From a bacterium (GTDB lineage Bacteria > Myxococcota_A > Polyangia > Nannocystales > Nannocystaceae): 64,000 bases of DNA. Position numbers and translations under genes: made by a program. Below, piece by piece: positions 43,735 through 52,698 of this stretch (its first letter is position 1; each line of letters begins with the position of its first letter). Where the stretch lies: assembly GCA_024742475.1 (NCBI GenBank), contig JANSYI010000027.1, forward strand, positions 1 through 64,000, written 5' to 3'. The notes beneath the pieces are model-generated. The model was not told the origin of the DNA. It was given only the letters and a program-made list of their open reading frames with translations, and did not search any database.

Positions 43735-45111
43735 ATGGCCATGTTCGCGCGCAACATCGCACTTCTGACGCCTGTCGTCACGTTTCTCGCCGCATCCGAT
43801 GCCCACGCCGCACCTGCGGAGGATGAGGGCGCCGCGTCCGTCGGCATCTCCTCTGACGACGGCGTATCGGCCGAGGGCGAGGGTGAGACCGACCGAGGCG
43901 AGCTCGAGTGGATCAATCGCTGGGCGCCGGAGCGCAACATGTGGGAGGTCGGGCTCTACGGCGGGCTGTTCCTCCCCGGGGCCAACCACGAGCTCTTCGA
44001 GTTCGACGCGGCCGCGCCCGATCTGGGCTTCAAGCGGTTCAAGCCCCTCGCCCCCGAGCTCGGCGCTCGCGTGGGCTACTACCCGCTGCGCTTCTTGGGC
44101 GTCGAGCTCGAAGGTGGCGGCATGTTCGCCTCGACCCGCGACGACCAGGCCGCGACGCTCTACACCGTCCGCGGTCACGTGCTCGCCCAGATCCCGCGAT
44201 GGAGCGTGACCCCGTTCGTCGTCGCAGGTGCGGGAGCTCTGGGCGTGAGCAGCGGGAGCGGAGCCGTCGGCAACGACCTCGACGCTGCTGTTCACCTCGG
44301 CGGCGGTGTGAAGGTCTACTTCAACCGCTGGGTCGCCATGCGCCTCGACCTGCGCGACGTGATCGGCTCGCGTCGCGGCGTCAGCGAAGGCGAGAACCAC
44401 AACTTCGAGGCGCTCTTGGGGCTCACGTTCACCCTCGGCCGCAAGAAGACCGCCCCGCCTCCAGCCAAGGGACCGATCGACACCGACGGCGACGGCATCA
44501 TGGATCCCGACGACAAGTGCGTCGAGACCCCCGGCGTCCCCGAGTACGAGGGGTGCCCGATCCCCGACACCGACGGTGACGGGTTCCTCGACCCCGATGA
44601 CAAGTGCCCGACCGTCCCCGGCATCGCCCCCGACGGCTGCCCCGACGACGACATCGACAAGGACGGCATCGTCAATGACGACGACAAATGCCCCGAGGAC
44701 CCCGAGACCAAGAACGGCTACCAAGACGAGGACGGCTGTCCCGACGAGCTGCCCGAAGAGGTCAAGCAGTTCGCTGGCGTCATCGAGGGCATCTACTTCG
44801 ACACGAACAAGGACACGATCAAGCCCAAGTCGAGGCCCAAGCTCAACGAGGCGGCCGACGTGCTGACGCGGTTCCAGGACATCAAGATCGAGATCTCCGG
44901 CCACACCGACAACCGGGGCAAGCACGCCTACAACATGGATCTGTCGAAACGACGCGCCGAGTCGGTGCGCAACTACCTGGTCGGCAAGGGCATCGATGCC
45001 TCGCGCATCACCGTGCAGGGCTACGGCCCCGACCAGCCGATCGATACGAACGACACCAAGGCCGGCCGCGCAAAGAACCGCCGCATCGAGTTCAAGATCG
45101 TCGCCGACTAG
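43735..45111 (+). CDS. OmpA-family outer-membrane protein with TSP3-type calcium repeats
   Basis: The ATG at 43735 gives a Sec signal peptide ending AHA-AP; an in-frame ATG 54 nt upstream is possible. Residues about 60-235 form an 8-strand beta-barrel-like domain, 245-330 hold thrombospondin type-3 calcium repeats (DTDGDGIMDPDDKC), and the C-terminal 120 are an OmpA peptidoglycan-binding domain (IYFDTNKDTIKPKSRPKLNE, ISGHTDNRGKHAYNMDLSKR, RAKNRRIEFKI). It anchors the outer membrane to peptidoglycan. Divergent from the MopE lipoprotein gene and convergent with the TSP3 lipoprotein across a hairpin. Confidence 0.92.
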   Translation: MAMFARNIALLTPVVTFLAASDAHAAPAEDEGAASVGISSDDGVSAEGEGETDRGELEWINRWAPERNMWEVGLYGGLFLPGANHELFEFDAAAPDLGFKRFKPLAPELGARVGYYPLRFLGVELEGGGMFASTRDDQAATLYTVRGHVLAQIPRWSVTPFVVAGAGALGVSSGSGAVGNDLDAAVHLGGGVKVYFNRWVAMRLDLRDVIGSRRGVSEGENHNFEALLGLTFTLGRKKTAPPPAKGPIDTDGDGIMDPDDKCVETPGVPEYEGCPIPDTDGDGFLDPDDKCPTVPGIAPDGCPDDDIDKDGIVNDDDKCPEDPETKNGYQDEDGCPDELPEEVKQFAGVIEGIYFDTNKDTIKPKSRPKLNEAADVLTRFQDIKIEISGHTDNRGKHAYNMDLSKRRAESVRNYLVGKGIDASRITVQGYGPDQPIDTNDTKAGRAKNRRIEFKIVAD

Positions 45112-45114
45112 GAG

Positions 45115-45155
45115 GTCGCCGCCCGGACGTAGGCCCTCGCCTACGCCCGGGCGAC
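45115..45155. terminator. Hairpin between convergent ompA-like and TSP3 lipoprotein genes
   Basis: A long GC-rich stem with a perfect 7-bp top (CGTAGGC/GCCTACG, loop CCTC), a mismatch and bulge, then GTCGCC/GGCGAC. It lies 4 nt after the OmpA-like stop. Suitable as a bidirectional terminator; no T-run is visible. Confidence 0.5.
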
Positions 45156-45163
45156 GCGGGTCG

Positions 45164-46717
45164 TCAGTCGCAGAGAAACGCGCCGTTGCACGCGGCGCCG
45201 TCGTCGGGCCAAAGCATGCCGTTCGCGTCGGTGAACGGCTCGTTGCTCGGGTCCCAGCTGCTCGGGCACAGGTCACACGCGTCCCCGATCCCGTCGAAGT
45301 CGACGTCGAGTTGCGGGCGCTGACACGAGAACAGCCACGAGTCCTGGGAAGTCTCGCCGTTCTCGAGCGCGGTGAGACCTGCCTGCCCAAGCGCGTCGTC
45401 GCACCCCGGTGGCGGGATCAAGACACCCGGAGTCGTGGCCACCGCGGCGGGCAGCGTGACGCAGGCGGCCGGATCGTCGCACGCCGTCCTCACGGGGATG
45501 AACGAGCCCGGGCTGGACGGGTCGGGGGCGACCAGCGGGATGCAGCCCGCCTTGTCGACGAGGGGATCGCTGCATCCAGCGCTGTGGAAGAGATCGCCGG
45601 CTGCGTCGGCGACCAGCTCGACGGTGCAGCACTGCCCTTGGGAAGAGACGCTGTGGTGAGCGAGGCGACGCGGGTTGATGCGGTCCCCGCACCCTTGATC
45701 GGCACCGAGCTCGCACACCTCGCCAACGCCGTCTCCGTCGGCGTCGTCGTCTTGAGCGCCTCCCTCCATCGCTTGTGAGGGGTTCGGGACGTACGCGCAC
45801 GTGTCGCACGCGTTGCCGATACCGTCTCCATCGGTGTCGGGGTGGTTGCACACTCCCGCTGGCGAACAGGGCGTGTCGGGGCCACAGTCAGCTTCGGATG
45901 TCTCCGGGGTACATGCGGCCGGGGGTCCCGCAAGGGGAAGTCGGGGACAGAAGTCGAGGGCGTTGACCAGACCGTCGCCGTCGAAGTCGTCCACGTCGTC
46001 GAACCCCACCGGACCTGCGGCGTGGTCGGGGCCCGCCGAGCCTTCGCAGGCGTCACCGATGCCGTCGTCGTCGGAGTCGGCCTGGCATTCGACGCCGTCG
46101 CGCTCTGGCGGAGGCCCTCCGTCGAAGGGTTGCTCCGGCCCGAAGTCGTAGCAGTTGGGCACGAGCGGGCAGTTGTCGCAGGCGTCGCCGATGCCGTCCC
46201 CGTCGGAGTCGACGTTGGTCGGCAGGTTGCGCACGAGCATGAAGTCCGGGATCGCGCCACCGAACGTGTACTCGGAGACGGGCTCCGGGCATAGGTCGCA
46301 CGCGTTGCCGAGCCCGTCACGGTCCGAGTCCGCGGTGTTGGTGCCCGTGGGGTCGGGCACCATCGGACACAAATCGATGGCATCGCCGATGCCGTCGGAG
46401 TCCATGTCCCCTTGGGCGGGATCGGGGAACTCGGGCGACACGTCTTCACCGATCGGAACGCCGTCACCGTCGGGGTCGATGCAGCAGCCGAAGCCGCCGT
46501 CCTCGCAAGACTCGTTCGGCGGCGCAGATCCGGTCTCCTCCGAGCTCTCGAAGTCGCTATCCGAACTCGACGACGTGGTCGATGGATCGACGTCCGAGCT
46601 GCTCGATGCTCCGCCGCCCGTGGATCCCGACAGGTCACCGACGTCGCCCGCTACAGCGGGACACCCGCACAGGAGCGCGGAGGCGAGAAGAATGAGCGCA
46701 GTGCGTTGGGGGTTCAT
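45164..46717 (-). CDS. Thrombospondin type-3 repeat lipoprotein
   Basis: 517 residues with a lipoprotein signal (ALILLASALLCGC) and a Gly/Ser/Asp linker to about residue 65. At least six thrombospondin type-3 calcium repeats follow, of the form D-x-D-x-D-G-x-G-(D/N)-AC-D-x-C-P (for example VDSDGDGIGDACDNCP, HPDTDGDGIGNACDTC). A Cys-rich segment of about 120 residues (350-460) and one last TSP3 unit (VDFDGIGDACDLCP) close the protein. Calcium-binding surface lipoprotein. It is the gene after the second sigma/anti-sigma pair, 54 nt away, so it may be under its control. Confidence 0.85.
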   Translation of the reverse strand: MNPQRTALILLASALLCGCPAVAGDVGDLSGSTGGGASSSSDVDPSTTSSSSDSDFESSEETGSAPPNESCEDGGFGCCIDPDGDGVPIGEDVSPEFPDPAQGDMDSDGIGDAIDLCPMVPDPTGTNTADSDRDGLGNACDLCPEPVSEYTFGGAIPDFMLVRNLPTNVDSDGDGIGDACDNCPLVPNCYDFGPEQPFDGGPPPERDGVECQADSDDDGIGDACEGSAGPDHAAGPVGFDDVDDFDGDGLVNALDFCPRLPLAGPPAACTPETSEADCGPDTPCSPAGVCNHPDTDGDGIGNACDTCAYVPNPSQAMEGGAQDDDADGDGVGEVCELGADQGCGDRINPRRLAHHSVSSQGQCCTVELVADAAGDLFHSAGCSDPLVDKAGCIPLVAPDPSSPGSFIPVRTACDDPAACVTLPAAVATTPGVLIPPPGCDDALGQAGLTALENGETSQDSWLFSCQRPQLDVDFDGIGDACDLCPSSWDPSNEPFTDANGMLWPDDGAACNGAFLCD

Positions 46718-46771
46718 GGTCTCTCTTCCTGCGAGGCGCCCGGATCCGTCGACCGAAATCGAAGAAAGCCG

Positions 46772-47449
46772 TCACAGCTCGCACTCCGCCTTGACCTTCG
46801 CGGCCAAGGGTGTGTCCCCGTGGGTCAGGATGAAGGACCGAGCCGCGGCCTTGGGTTGGGGCCCGGATCCGGAACAGGCGACGATCGCTCTCCAGGCGGA
46901 GCGCTCGGTGGACAGCGCACCCTGAGGGAAGCGGCGCGCGTGCTCGCGCAAGGACGCGGCGGCCTCGGCGTGACGACCCGCGCGGAGGTGAGCCTGCGCG
47001 GCCTCGAGCAGGGCGAGCTCCTCGCGCAGCTCGTCGGCGACGGCGTCGGTCGGTTTGGAGGCTCGTCGAGGAGAGGGCGAGGCAGCGGCGCGCAGGGTCT
47101 CCTTCGCGGGCGCGGGAGTCGGCACCACGGCCGGCGCAGGCTCAGCGACCATCGGCGGTGCGGCCGCTGGGGCGGGGTCTTCGTGCACCTGCGCTGTCGA
47201 GGCGACGTGGTCAGCGGGTGCGTCCGAAGCCGCCCGCACGCCCGCCCATCCCAGGCCGGCGCCCACGACCGCGACCGAGGTGATCTTGAGCCCGAGCACC
47301 GCTGCCGCCCACCGAGACGGTTGCGCATGCTCGCGCTCCCCCGCAGACGCCCGATCGAGCACCGCGCGCAGGTTGTCGTCGCGCACCCCGGGGGGCGAGT
47401 CGACTGAGCGCCGATACGCGGCGAGATAGTCCTGGCGAGGGTCGGTCAT
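46772..47449 (-). CDS. Putative membrane anti-sigma factor, paralogue of 15429-16127
   Basis: 225 residues from the ATG at 47449 (MTDPRQDYLAAYRR). Cytoplasmic N-terminus, one transmembrane segment (about 50-70), a Pro/Ala/Val linker, and a C-terminal TPR-like helical pair (HAEAAASLREHARRFPQGAL, then TERSAWRAIVAC). The last domain matches the first copy at FPxGAL, A..A.R.IVAC and A.C.. near the end. The start overlaps the sigma stop (ATGA). Its role as anti-sigma factor is inferred from this coupling and from its topology. Confidence 0.75.
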   Translation of the reverse strand: MTDPRQDYLAAYRRSVDSPPGVRDDNLRAVLDRASAGEREHAQPSRWAAAVLGLKITSVAVVGAGLGWAGVRAASDAPADHVASTAQVHEDPAPAAAPPMVAEPAPAVVPTPAPAKETLRAAASPSPRRASKPTDAVADELREELALLEAAQAHLRAGRHAEAAASLREHARRFPQGALSTERSAWRAIVACSGSGPQPKAAARSFILTHGDTPLAAKVKAECEL

Positions 47450-47994
47450 CGAAGCTCCTTTCGCCGCCGGCGTGCTTCTTCGCGGGCGATGGTCTTGTCG
47501 AAGAGTGCGCGGACCGTCCTCAGGCGAGAGTAGACGGTGTTGAGCTTGGTTTGGGTCGCCGCGGCGACCTCGGGGGCGCTCATGCCCTCGAGCTCGCACA
47601 GGACGAAGACCTCTCGCTTCTCGTCATCGAGACCCGCCAGGAAGGTTTCGACCACGCTTGCGGCACGGCGCCAGTCGAGCACTTCATCGGGCGCTGCGTC
47701 CGGGGGCGGAGCCAGATGCAGTGGCGGCGTTCGGGCGTCCTTGGCCTTGGCCCGTCGCGCGACGTTGCGAAGGATGCCGTAGAGCCAGCCGCGCGCGCTC
47801 GCCCCGGGATCGAGGTCCCCGAGCTTTCGCAGCGCGACGATGAACACGTCTTGGACCACGTCGTCCACGAATCGGGCTGGGACCCCGAGCGCGAGCGCGC
47901 TTCGGCGGATGAAGTCGTGGTGAGCCCCGAACAGCCCCTCGAAGCCGCCCTGGGGCGGCTTCGCTGCTCGCGCGCCGCCGGGACTCGTCGTCAT
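47446..47994 (-). CDS. ECF-type RNA polymerase sigma factor, second copy
   Basis: 182 residues from the ATG at 47994; longer starts are not coding-like. Region 2 (FEGLFGAHHDFIRRSALALG...DDVVQDVFIVALRKL) and region 4 (LDDEKREVFVLCELEGMSAPEV followed by LNTVYSRLRTVRALF) are present, and region 4 shares the GMSAPEV and NTVYSRLR blocks with the sigma factor at 16124. The region between is longer and Pro/Ala-rich. Coupled by a 4-nt overlap to the anti-sigma candidate and 46 nt after the (Glu-Pro)n envelope gene. Targets unknown. Confidence 0.9.
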   Translation of the reverse strand: MTTSPGGARAAKPPQGGFEGLFGAHHDFIRRSALALGVPARFVDDVVQDVFIVALRKLGDLDPGASARGWLYGILRNVARRAKAKDARTPPLHLAPPPDAAPDEVLDWRRAASVVETFLAGLDDEKREVFVLCELEGMSAPEVAAATQTKLNTVYSRLRTVRALFDKTIAREEARRRRKELR

Positions 47995-48040
47995 GCCCCC
48001 CTCATCCCGCGAGGCCGCCCAATCCGTCGAGGAAAATGCA

Positions 48041-48991
48041 TCAGGCCGGGCCAAACCGAACCTCGAGGCCCACAGAGGCCCGCGGGACGACCGTCGCCGC
48101 CCGAAACTCGACCTGTCCGCCGATTGCGAACGCGGGCCGGCGCAGGACCGCCAAGGCTTCGACTCGAGCGACGAGCGCGAGCCGGGGCACCACGAACACG
48201 CGCAGGGCGGGGCCAAGGGAGGCTCCGACCCACGTGTCGGAATGCGAGCGGCGGTTGACCACTTGCTCGCCTGTGCTGCGTCCGATCATGCGGCCGACCT
48301 CGGCGCTCGCGCAGATGCCCGGCTGCACGACGCCGAACGTGCCGAGCTCGCCGCAGCCGCGGGCACCGGCGGCCCACGCCCACGCGCGAATGCCAGGCGT
48401 CGACGCGGTGCGGCTGGGGGCCTGAACGAACCCGAGCAACTCGGCGGACCAGTGCTCGCCAGACAGTCCGAGGGCAAGCCCTCCGCCGCCGCTCCACCGC
48501 GGTGTGAGGCCAAAGCTGGCGAGCCCATATCCGCGAACGAGACCGCTCCACGAAGGGCTCTCACGTGGGAGCGGGGTCGGTCGTGGTCGATCGTCCACGT
48601 CGGGCGTGAAAGGCTGCCGCGTGGGCTCTGCCTCTGGCTCTGGTTCCGGCTCCGGCTCTGGCTCTGGCTCCGGTTCCGGTTCCGGTTCTGGCTCTGGGGG
48701 AGGCGGGACAGAGGCGAGCGCAGCGGCTTGGGCGATCAGGACGACCGCTTCGGTCAGCGTCCCGCACGACGGGCTGTCGAGCACGCGCTCGTCGACGCCG
48801 TCGGGGGTGCGCAACCGAACCTCTGCCCGCAGTCCCTCGCCGTGGTCCGACACGTTCACCGAGATCGACGCATCGGCGAGGGCCCGGGTCGCGGCTTCGA
48901 TTCGCGGCCGCCCCTCGGCCTGAGAGCAGCGCCCCGAGCTGTCCGTCCACACGACGTCCGCGTTGAGCAGCATGAGCGCGAGCGCCAGCAC
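48041..48991 (-). CDS. Envelope protein with (Glu-Pro)n linker, second copy
   Basis: 316 residues. Short hydrophobic leader (MLALALMLLNADVVW), an N-terminal domain of about 90 residues (CSQAEGRPRIEAATRALADA, SCGTLTEAVVLIAQAAAL split), a Glu-Pro repeat linker (about 97-125), then a C-terminal beta-rich domain (GLVRGYGLASFGLTPRWS split, SLGPALRVFVVPRLALVARV split, GLEVRFGPA end). Domain order, linker type and gene position match the copy at 16736-17698. Probably an outer-membrane or periplasm-spanning component of the same sensing unit; this is inference. Confidence 0.7.
   Translation of the reverse strand: MLALALMLLNADVVWTDSSGRCSQAEGRPRIEAATRALADASISVNVSDHGEGLRAEVRLRTPDGVDERVLDSPSCGTLTEAVVLIAQAAALASVPPPPEPEPEPEPEPEPEPEPEPEPEAEPTRQPFTPDVDDRPRPTPLPRESPSWSGLVRGYGLASFGLTPRWSGGGGLALGLSGEHWSAELLGFVQAPSRTASTPGIRAWAWAAGARGCGELGTFGVVQPGICASAEVGRMIGRSTGEQVVNRRSHSDTWVGASLGPALRVFVVPRLALVARVEALAVLRRPAFAIGGQVEFRAATVVPRASVGLEVRFGPA
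48623..48706 (-). repeat. Hexanucleotide repeat encoding (Glu-Pro)n, second copy
   Basis: Tandem GGCTCT/GGTTCC/GGCTCC hexamers on the plus strand encode the Glu-Pro linker. The synonymous variation among copies is larger than in the first locus, so the repeat may be older. Confidence 0.65.
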
Positions 48992-49061
48992 TGGAGTGCA
49001 TTGTGCACCGACGGAGGCCGCTGCACGAATCTCGCGGGATGGCTGCTACAGTCCCCGGCTC

Positions 49062-50219
49062 ATGCGGACCTCGTGCATCGTGGCCCTCGTCTTGCTCGGC
49101 ACTCCTTCTTTGGCGTCGGCCGAGACCCTCGAGACCGACCGCTTCGAGCCCGAGCGCAACCTCGAGCTGCTCGGGCTGCAGGGCATCGACGTCGACACCA
49201 ACTGGCAGCCACCGGGCAGTCCAATTCAGGTGCGCTTCGAGACGCACGCCGACGACGACATCTTCGTCGAGATGCCCGGCGACGCGGTGCTCGACTGGGA
49301 CACGGGTGAGCTCTACTTCGTGGGCGACGACGAGGGCGGCGTTTGGGACGTCGACATTGGCGTCACGCTCGACGCTCGCTTCCGGTTCGACTTGGTCGGC
49401 ATCCAGTTCGAGTCGTCGTTCATCGGCCCCTACGACCTGGGCATCTTCGAGACGGCCGCATTCACCCCTTACCTGCTACCAGGCAACGACCAGCGGCCGG
49501 TCTACATCGACGACGAGACCACGCCGATCGAAGTGTTCAACTACGCGATCGTCGACGCCGTGATTGCGAGCGGCAACTTCTACGTCGACGCGAGCTTCGA
49601 CATCGACATGCAGCTGGCATGCGAGCGCATCGATGTGATGGATGCCGAAGGCAACCCCGTCGGCAGCATCACGGCGGAGCTGGAGGGCCTGGCTATCGCG
49701 GGCCCAGACGAGGAGCAGGACGAGGAGCTGGTCGAGGCGCAGGCGAGCCTGCATTGCACGCTCTTCTCCGACGTCGAGCTCATCCTCTATCCGGGGGTCG
49801 AGCTGCAGATCGGGTTCGAGGAGTTTCAGCTCGCCCCGTTCGAGCTCCGCATCCAGCTGCTCGATGACCGCATCGATCCGCTGAACTTCGACGCGCTTCC
49901 GATCGTGTTCGACGAACCGCCCGTCGAGGAGCCACCGTCGACCACCGGCGGAGAGGGCGAGTCGTCGTCGGGCGGAGACGGTGGGGGCAGCAGCTCCGCG
50001 GGAGCGAGCCAGGGCGACAGCGCATCGGGCTCGGAGTCGAGCGGCTCGGGAACTGACGGCGAGGGCGTTGGGAGCACCGAAGGCTCGAGCAGCGGTGGCG
50101 GGCCCGACGAGCCAACAGCGACGGACGGTGCGCAAGGGTGTGGCTGCAGCTCGACGGGCAGCGCAGCTCCGCTGTGGATGCTGCTCGGATTCGCGCTGAT
50201 CCGCCGTCGCAGAAACTGA
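49062..50219 (+). CDS. Secreted protein with MYXO-CTERM-like C-terminal signal
   Basis: 385 residues from the ATG at 49062. Sec signal (SCIVALVLLGTPSLASA) cut after ASA. An acidic beta-rich domain (about 20-285) is followed by a Ser/Gly/Glu linker (290-355) and a C-terminal tail: GCGCSSTG, a hydrophobic stretch (APLWMLLGFALI) and RRRRN. Cys-Gly-Cys, one transmembrane helix and an Arg cluster are the features of the MYXO-CTERM sorting signal, by which myxobacteria process and anchor proteins at the surface (established for the family, inferred here). The role of the globular part is unknown. Confidence 0.82.
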   Translation: MRTSCIVALVLLGTPSLASAETLETDRFEPERNLELLGLQGIDVDTNWQPPGSPIQVRFETHADDDIFVEMPGDAVLDWDTGELYFVGDDEGGVWDVDIGVTLDARFRFDLVGIQFESSFIGPYDLGIFETAAFTPYLLPGNDQRPVYIDDETTPIEVFNYAIVDAVIASGNFYVDASFDIDMQLACERIDVMDAEGNPVGSITAELEGLAIAGPDEEQDEELVEAQASLHCTLFSDVELILYPGVELQIGFEEFQLAPFELRIQLLDDRIDPLNFDALPIVFDEPPVEEPPSTTGGEGESSSGGDGGGSSSAGASQGDSASGSESSGSGTDGEGVGSTEGSSSGGGPDEPTATDGAQGCGCSSTGSAAPLWMLLGFALIRRRRN

Positions 50220-50278
50220 CACTCGGGGCCGGATAATTTGGGGTGCGCGGTGTAGGCAACTTGCGTACACTGCCCCCG

Positions 50279-51142
50279 ATGCTTCGATGGACTGCTGTGA
50301 TCGTGCTTGCCGCGGCGTTGGGCGCCTGCGGGGGCGACGACGGGGGTGCGGGCAACGAGGGGGAGAGCGACAGCGACACCGGCAAGGCCGACGACGTCGA
50401 TGATCTCGACCCCGAAGACTGCTCGCTCGAACCCGGGGACGCCCGAGAGCTCTCGCTCTTCGAAAACAACGACCACGTGCAGATGCGCTGCCGCGGAGCG
50501 ACCGGCTTCGTGGAGACGGCCTGCTGCGTCGACGAGATCCGCCAGTACAACTTCGTGACGGGCTGCCCGATGCAGGCGAAGTTCAACGACGCCTCGGGTG
50601 CAGACAAGCGCTGCGTACAAGACCGGGCGGACTCGGGTGAGAACGTCTCGGGCGAGCTGTTCGTGCCGACCGTGTGCTGCGAGCTGCTGTGCGACCCGGC
50701 GGCGAGCTGGGACGACCCACAGGCCCAGGACTCCTGCCGCAACTCGGCCGGGCAGTTCCATCCGCAGGTCTGCTGCATGATGAACGACGCCAACCGATGC
50801 GCCGGCGCTACGTTCGACGCCGAGCCCAACGCCGACGGGTGGCGACACTGTCGCGCTCGCGAGGGTGATTTCGCGGGCCAGTTCGCTCCGGCGGCCTGCT
50901 GCGTCGATGCATGCTTCGACCTGATCGAAGGCGGCGACGACGACGTCCCGCTCGAGTGCGTCATTCCGCTCGAAGAGGAGTGTGCAGGCGCAGCGCCCGA
51001 CGCCAACGGCATCTGCCGCACGCCCGAGGGCTTCTTCGCCAAGGGGCTGTGCTGCTTGGGCGACGACGTCGATGTTCCGGCATCGGACGACTGCTACGCC
51101 AAAGAGATCTACGGACAAGAACTGACTGGGTGCGAAAGCTGA
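50279..51142 (+). CDS. Lipoprotein with repeated double-cysteine modules
   Basis: 287 residues from the ATG at 50279 (LRWTAVIVLAAALGAC, lipobox LGAC). An acidic linker precedes about five copies of a 40-50 residue module that ends in A/V-CC (TACCVDE, TVCCELLC, QVCCMMND, AACCVDAC, GLCCLGDD) and begins with a G(R/Q)FxP-type strand. Paired Cys suggest one or two disulfides per module. The next gene starts 4 nt after the stop, so it is cotranscribed with the phospholipase C-like enzyme and may act with it. Confidence 0.78.
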   Translation: MLRWTAVIVLAAALGACGGDDGGAGNEGESDSDTGKADDVDDLDPEDCSLEPGDARELSLFENNDHVQMRCRGATGFVETACCVDEIRQYNFVTGCPMQAKFNDASGADKRCVQDRADSGENVSGELFVPTVCCELLCDPAASWDDPQAQDSCRNSAGQFHPQVCCMMNDANRCAGATFDAEPNADGWRHCRAREGDFAGQFAPAACCVDACFDLIEGGDDDVPLECVIPLEEECAGAAPDANGICRTPEGFFAKGLCCLGDDVDVPASDDCYAKEIYGQELTGCES

Positions 51143-51146
51143 GGGG

Positions 51147-52658
51147 ATGGGGACGATGAACGAAGAACAACGACGCAAGTTCGAAATGACCCGGCGCGCC
51201 ATGTTGCGCGGATCGGGCGCAGTGGTGGGTGGAACGTTCGCCGGAAATCTCATCGGGTGCGACGCGCCGGGCGGTGGGCCGGGGCTCGATCCCATGCTGC
51301 GTAACGCCGAGTGCATCGGTGGCCCTGCGCTCTCGCCCGACGAGCTGCTCGCTCCGGTCGAGAACATCGTGGTCTTGATGATGGAGAACCGCTCCTTCGA
51401 CCACATGTTCGGCGCGCTGAGCCTCATGGAGGGACGCGAAGACGTGGACGGCCTGCTCGGCAACGAGAGCAACCCGACACACGACGGCGGCACCGCCGAG
51501 ATCTTCGAGCTCGACCCGTTCCAGAAGCTGCATCACCTGCCGCACAAGTGGGAGCCGATGCACGCCGCGTTCAACGGAGGCCGCAACGACGGCTTCGTCA
51601 TCGCGCACCACGAAGCCAACAAACACGAGTCGCTCACCGCGGGCCCGGAGGTCATGGGCTTCCTGCAGCGTCGAGACATGGAGGTCATGTACGCGCTGGC
51701 CGACAACTACACGCTGTGCGACCAGTGGCACTGCTCGGTGATGGGACCCACGTGGCCCAACCGGTTCTTCATGCACGCCGGCGAGTCCGGTGGGCGCACG
51801 ACGAACAGGCCCAAGTTCTTCCTCGACTCCATCTGGGACCGGCTGCGTGACGCCGACCTCAAAGGGGTCAACTACTTCACCGACCTCCCCTGGGCCGCCG
51901 CGGCGATGGGCAAGGTTCGCGGGTTCTCGCGCCTCAAGAGCTTCTTCGAAGACGCCGAGCGCGGGCGCTTGCCCGAGTTCTCGATCATCGATCCGGGCTT
52001 CTTCAGCTCCGCGTCGGACCACCCGCGGGAGTTCGGTGGGGACAGCGACCACCCGGAGATGGGCCCCAACGTCAACCTGGGCCAGCTGCTCATCGCCACG
52101 ATCTACCGCGCGCTCGCCGAGAGCCCGCAGTGGAACAAGACGATGTTCATCGTCACCTACGACGAGAGCGGTGGCTTCTTCGACCACGTTGCTCCGCCTA
52201 CGGTCAGCGACCAGCGCCCCGACTTCCAGCAGCTCGGCTTCCGAGTGCCGAGCCTGGTGATCGGGCCTCACGTTCGCTCCGGTTGCATCAACAACAACCT
52301 GTTCGAACACTGCTCGATCATCTCGACCGCGCAGCGTCGCTTCGGCCTCGAATCGATCAACACGCGCATCGACCTGTCGTCGGATCTCTCGTCGGCGATC
52401 AACCCCGACTTCATCAACGACCCGCAGGCCCCTATCGCCCTGCCCGAGGTCGAAATCGACGAGCAACGGCTCATCGAGAAGCTGCTCCCAGTCGACACCC
52501 AGCCGGAGCTCAGCCTCATCGCCGACGCCGGCGGCGTGCCGGCCGAGCTCGACCGCCGCGCCGACTTCCGCGAGGACGTCCGCGGCCTCGTGCACAAGGC
52601 CCGCGACTACGGGCTGGTGCACCCGGTCAAAGAGTTCAAGGCCTGGTCCTTCGAGTAG
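51147..52658 (+). CDS. Phospholipase C-like phosphoesterase, Tat lipoprotein
   Basis: 503 residues. The start has a twin-Arg signal (TRRAMLRGSGAVVGG) followed by LIGC, so it is probably exported folded by Tat and lipidated. The body is the bacterial phospholipase C/acid phosphatase family (alkaline-phosphatase fold): ENIVVLMMENRSFDHMFG at about 72-89, the HWHCSVMGPTWPNRFFMHAGES block (QWHCSVMGPTWPNRF) and the late TYDESGGFFDHVAPP. It hydrolyses phosphodiesters, probably phospholipid head groups, outside the cytoplasm. An ATG 9 nt in is an alternative start. Part of a run of lipid-active lipoproteins. Confidence 0.9.
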   Translation: MGTMNEEQRRKFEMTRRAMLRGSGAVVGGTFAGNLIGCDAPGGGPGLDPMLRNAECIGGPALSPDELLAPVENIVVLMMENRSFDHMFGALSLMEGREDVDGLLGNESNPTHDGGTAEIFELDPFQKLHHLPHKWEPMHAAFNGGRNDGFVIAHHEANKHESLTAGPEVMGFLQRRDMEVMYALADNYTLCDQWHCSVMGPTWPNRFFMHAGESGGRTTNRPKFFLDSIWDRLRDADLKGVNYFTDLPWAAAAMGKVRGFSRLKSFFEDAERGRLPEFSIIDPGFFSSASDHPREFGGDSDHPEMGPNVNLGQLLIATIYRALAESPQWNKTMFIVTYDESGGFFDHVAPPTVSDQRPDFQQLGFRVPSLVIGPHVRSGCINNNLFEHCSIISTAQRRFGLESINTRIDLSSDLSSAINPDFINDPQAPIALPEVEIDEQRLIEKLLPVDTQPELSLIADAGGVPAELDRRADFREDVRGLVHKARDYGLVHPVKEFKAWSFE

Positions 52659-52674
52659 GCGGGCCGCCGACGGG

Positions 52675-52698
52675 CGGCTGCTGGCCTACCAGCAGCCG
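52675..52698. terminator. Perfect hairpin between convergent genes
   Basis: CGGCTGCTGG and CCAGCAGCCG form a perfect 10-bp stem with a CCTA loop, 17 nt past the phospholipase stop. The stop codon of the opposite gene (CTA, 52686-52688) falls at the loop. A bidirectional terminator is likely. Confidence 0.6.

Noticed and set aside
43711..45390. 559-codon minus-strand open frame
   Set aside because: Antisense of the OmpA-family gene, which has TSP3 repeats and a complete OmpA domain.
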